From: Paludibacter sp.
Lineage (GTDB): Bacteria; Bacteroidota; Bacteroidia; Bacteroidales; Paludibacteraceae
Assembly: GCA_028748945.1 (NCBI GenBank)
Contig: JAQTOL010000188.1
Span: 1-6,505, forward strand
Direction of reading: 5' to 3'
Length of the DNA stretch: 6,505 bases
Positions 4,969 to 6,505 of the stretch are shown one piece after another; position 1 is the first letter of the stretch; each line of letters opens with the position of its first letter. The notes under the pieces are model-generated. The model made no database searches. It was not told the origin of the DNA and worked only from the letters and a program-made list of their open reading frames with translations. A program made the translations under genes and the position numbers.

Positions 4969-6505
4969 CTATTGTTTAATATACCAGTTTGAACGTATCA
5001 TCAATTTGGATTTTATTGCCTCTTTGTTATCTGTATATTTTTCAGAAACTATATTTGCAAGGTACGAATTATCATCCCGGCGGATGGCAATACGCATTAA
5101 ATCCTGAAAGCGATTTCCTTCAAATGCAGTTTCTAAAGCTAATTCCTTTTGTATGAGATCTTCAACATAGAGGACTGAATCAATTAGTTGGTTTTGATGT
5201 GGAATGATGTAATTTGTGTCTCCAACTAATGGATTTAAATCACCTAGATTGGGTCCGAGTCCACGCGATCTGATACCTACATTATTATCAAAGCGAAAAT
5301 TACTAAAATTCATATAGGTGTCGGTCGATCTTTCATTAAGAGGAAGAGCTTTCGTAGAATTCAATGTAGTAGATTTAAGCCCATATTTAAGAACAGCAAA
5401 TGCTAAATTTGGTTTCCCCAATCGATTGACGGCTTCTGCATAACGTAAATATAATAACGAAGCACGATATACTCCTACGACTTGAACATTAACTGCTTGC
5501 TCATTCTGAAGATATTTATATACGATATTCTCCACCGTAGAGTTCGTCGGATTATTCGTTGTTATCAACGAGTTTGGTGTGAAACTATAAATAGTATTTC
5601 TATTAATTACTGATTCAAGCTTTCTCATATCACCAGGAGTCGTATTTGTTATCGTGTTGAAATAAGTCTGACTGTCCCAATTGTTCAAAGCAACAGCCGA
5701 TGGAGTGAGCTCGTATTTAAGATTTAAGCTATCAAGATCAAATCGTTGACCATAAGTTGTAGGACACAAAATGGCTGCAAGTGATTCCACTGAATTAACT
5801 GAATAAGAGTAATTCCAATACTGCTCTTTAGGAGTGGTTGAAATTAAATTATTAACCAACAACCAATCGGATGAATAAGCTTTTTGGATTAAAATATAAT
5901 AATCCGGACTATAATTTGTCATCAAATCATGATATTCTGTTGCTGCTTCTTTGTATTGATTGGTCCAGAGATAAAGATCGCCCAATAGAAAGCGAATAGG
6001 AAAAGTCATTGAACTACCGAAAAAATCAGGAACTTTTTCATCCTTCCAGGGTAATAGATCCTGAATAAGTACGGCTGCCAAATCTGTCATGTTATATTCC
6101 GGATAGTCCGCTTGTGCATCTGCTAATGAAAGGATGGGTTTATCATAATACTTGGCACTTCCATAATTCAACGCAATCTGCATATATGTCCAAGCGCGAA
6201 TTCCTTTAGCTGCAGCATAATACCTATACATAACTTTTTCACCTTTTATTATCTTAGCTGTATCAAGATAATTAATCACATAATTGCAATTGTTTATTAC
6301 AGCATAATAATCTTTGATATTTGCATAAGGATTTGTAGAAGAAATATTGAAATCGTTGATTTCTCTTAGATCTTGATTTGAATTTGGAGTAACATCCAAT
6401 AAATCGCCCCTTAATTCGCCAAGTAAAACATAACTATCAGCCAGTTTTTGGAGTGAAGAATAAATTCCCACCATCGAATAAATAGTATCATTTGGCGAAG
6501 ACAAA
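4969..6505 (-). CDS. SusD/RagB-family nutrient-uptake outer-membrane protein, N-terminus cut by right edge
   Basis: SusD proteins are surface-exposed lipoproteins that form a lid on a SusC TonB-dependent channel and capture glycans or other nutrients outside the outer membrane. Here 511 residues are visible. The reading frame is open to the window edge, so the signal peptide, lipobox Cys and probably a few dozen residues are missing. Family landmarks (numbering from the first full codon) are the TPR-like segment AAAKGIRAWTYMQIALNYG at 97-115, FPIRFLLGDLYLWTNQYKEAATEY at 168-191, YLRYAEAVNRLGKPNLAF at 352-369, and the near-C-terminal LALETAFEGNRFQDLMR at 455-471, a SusD_RagB hallmark. The middle (about 225-345), rich in Asn, Thr and Ser, is the variable ligand-face region, so the substrate cannot be named. 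The stop is TAG at 4971-4969, followed by a strong terminator, making this the last gene of its transcript. A susC-like gene is expected just beyond the right edge. The TTG at 6504-6502 is an internal Leu codon, not a start. Confidence 0.93.
   Translation of the reverse strand, partial: LSSPNDTIYSMVGIYSSLQKLADSYVLLGELRGDLLDVTPNSNQDLREINDFNISSTNPYANIKDYYAVINNCNYVINYLDTAKIIKGEKVMYRYYAAAKGIRAWTYMQIALNYGSAKYYDKPILSLADAQADYPEYNMTDLAAVLIQDLLPWKDEKVPDFFGSSMTFPIRFLLGDLYLWTNQYKEAATEYHDLMTNYSPDYYILIQKAYSSDWLLVNNLISTTPKEQYWNYSYSVNSVESLAAILCPTTYGQRFDLDSLNLKYELTPSAVALNNWDSQTYFNTITNTTPGDMRKLESVINRNTIYSFTPNSLITTNNPTNSTVENIVYKYLQNEQAVNVQVVGVYRASLLYLRYAEAVNRLGKPNLAFAVLKYGLKSTTLNSTKALPLNERSTDTYMNFSNFRFDNNVGIRSRGLGPNLGDLNPLVGDTNYIIPHQNQLIDSVLYVEDLIQKELALETAFEGNRFQDLMRIAIRRDDNSYLANIVSEKYTDNKEAIKSKLMIRSNWYIKQ

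Noticed and set aside
4793..5107. 104-residue plus-strand open frame across the SBF/SusD intergenic region
   Set aside because: It crosses a promoter, a strong terminator and the ends of two confident minus-strand genes, and has no domain similarity.
6502..6504. TTG as the start codon of the SusD-like gene
   Set aside because: The frame is open to the window edge and the protein would lack the signal peptide and lipobox that SusD proteins need; the gene is simply cut by the window.
1..6505. A previously undescribed multi-gene system
   Set aside because: All five genes belong to known families, each appears to be its own transcription unit or the end of one, and no mobile, repeat-array or defence-type structure is visible.

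Overview
The window looks like chromosomal DNA from a member of the Bacteroidota, probably a Bacteroidales/Marinilabiliales-type organism; the order-level placement is inference. The clues are a SusD/RagB-family outer-membrane lipoprotein, several promoter elements of the Bacteroidota type (TAnnTTTG at -7, with TTTG about 20 nt upstream in one case), A/T-rich translation starts mostly without Shine-Dalgarno sequences, and moderate-to-low GC.

Layout from left to right. (1) 1-646, minus strand: the N-terminal 215 residues of an alanine dehydrogenase that runs off the left edge. (2) 647-835: a divergent intergenic region with a strong promoter for ald and a -7 element for the next gene. (3) 836-1774, plus: a ten-helix EamA/DMT-family permease, closed by an intrinsic terminator at 1785-1818. 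(4) 1819-1987: an AT-rich regulatory region with FNR/CRP-like palindromes. (5) 1988-3883, plus: a complete AMP-forming acetyl-CoA synthetase. (6) 3910-3960: a hairpin that can terminate transcription in both directions and contains the stop codon of the next gene. (7) 3943-4833, minus: a membrane protein of the bile acid:sodium symporter (SBF/BASS) fold. (8) 4834-4968: its promoter and ribosome-binding site, then the terminator of the last gene. (9) 4969-6505, minus: most of a SusD-like protein that continues off the right edge, where a susC/TonB-dependent transporter gene would be expected.

Together these are mostly independent single-gene transcription units. Alanine dehydrogenase (alanine/pyruvate) and acetyl-CoA synthetase (acetate to acetyl-CoA) both feed central carbon metabolism. 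The two permeases have unknown substrates. The SusD protein is the visible end of a polysaccharide- or glycan-utilisation locus. I see no phage, IS element, CRISPR array, toxin-antitoxin or defence genes, and no tRNA or rRNA. I do not find a convincing undescribed system here. The most useful leads are the palindromes upstream of acs, a 14-bp palindrome centred on the permease's -7 box, and the loss of the canonical sodium-site residues in the SBF-fold protein.
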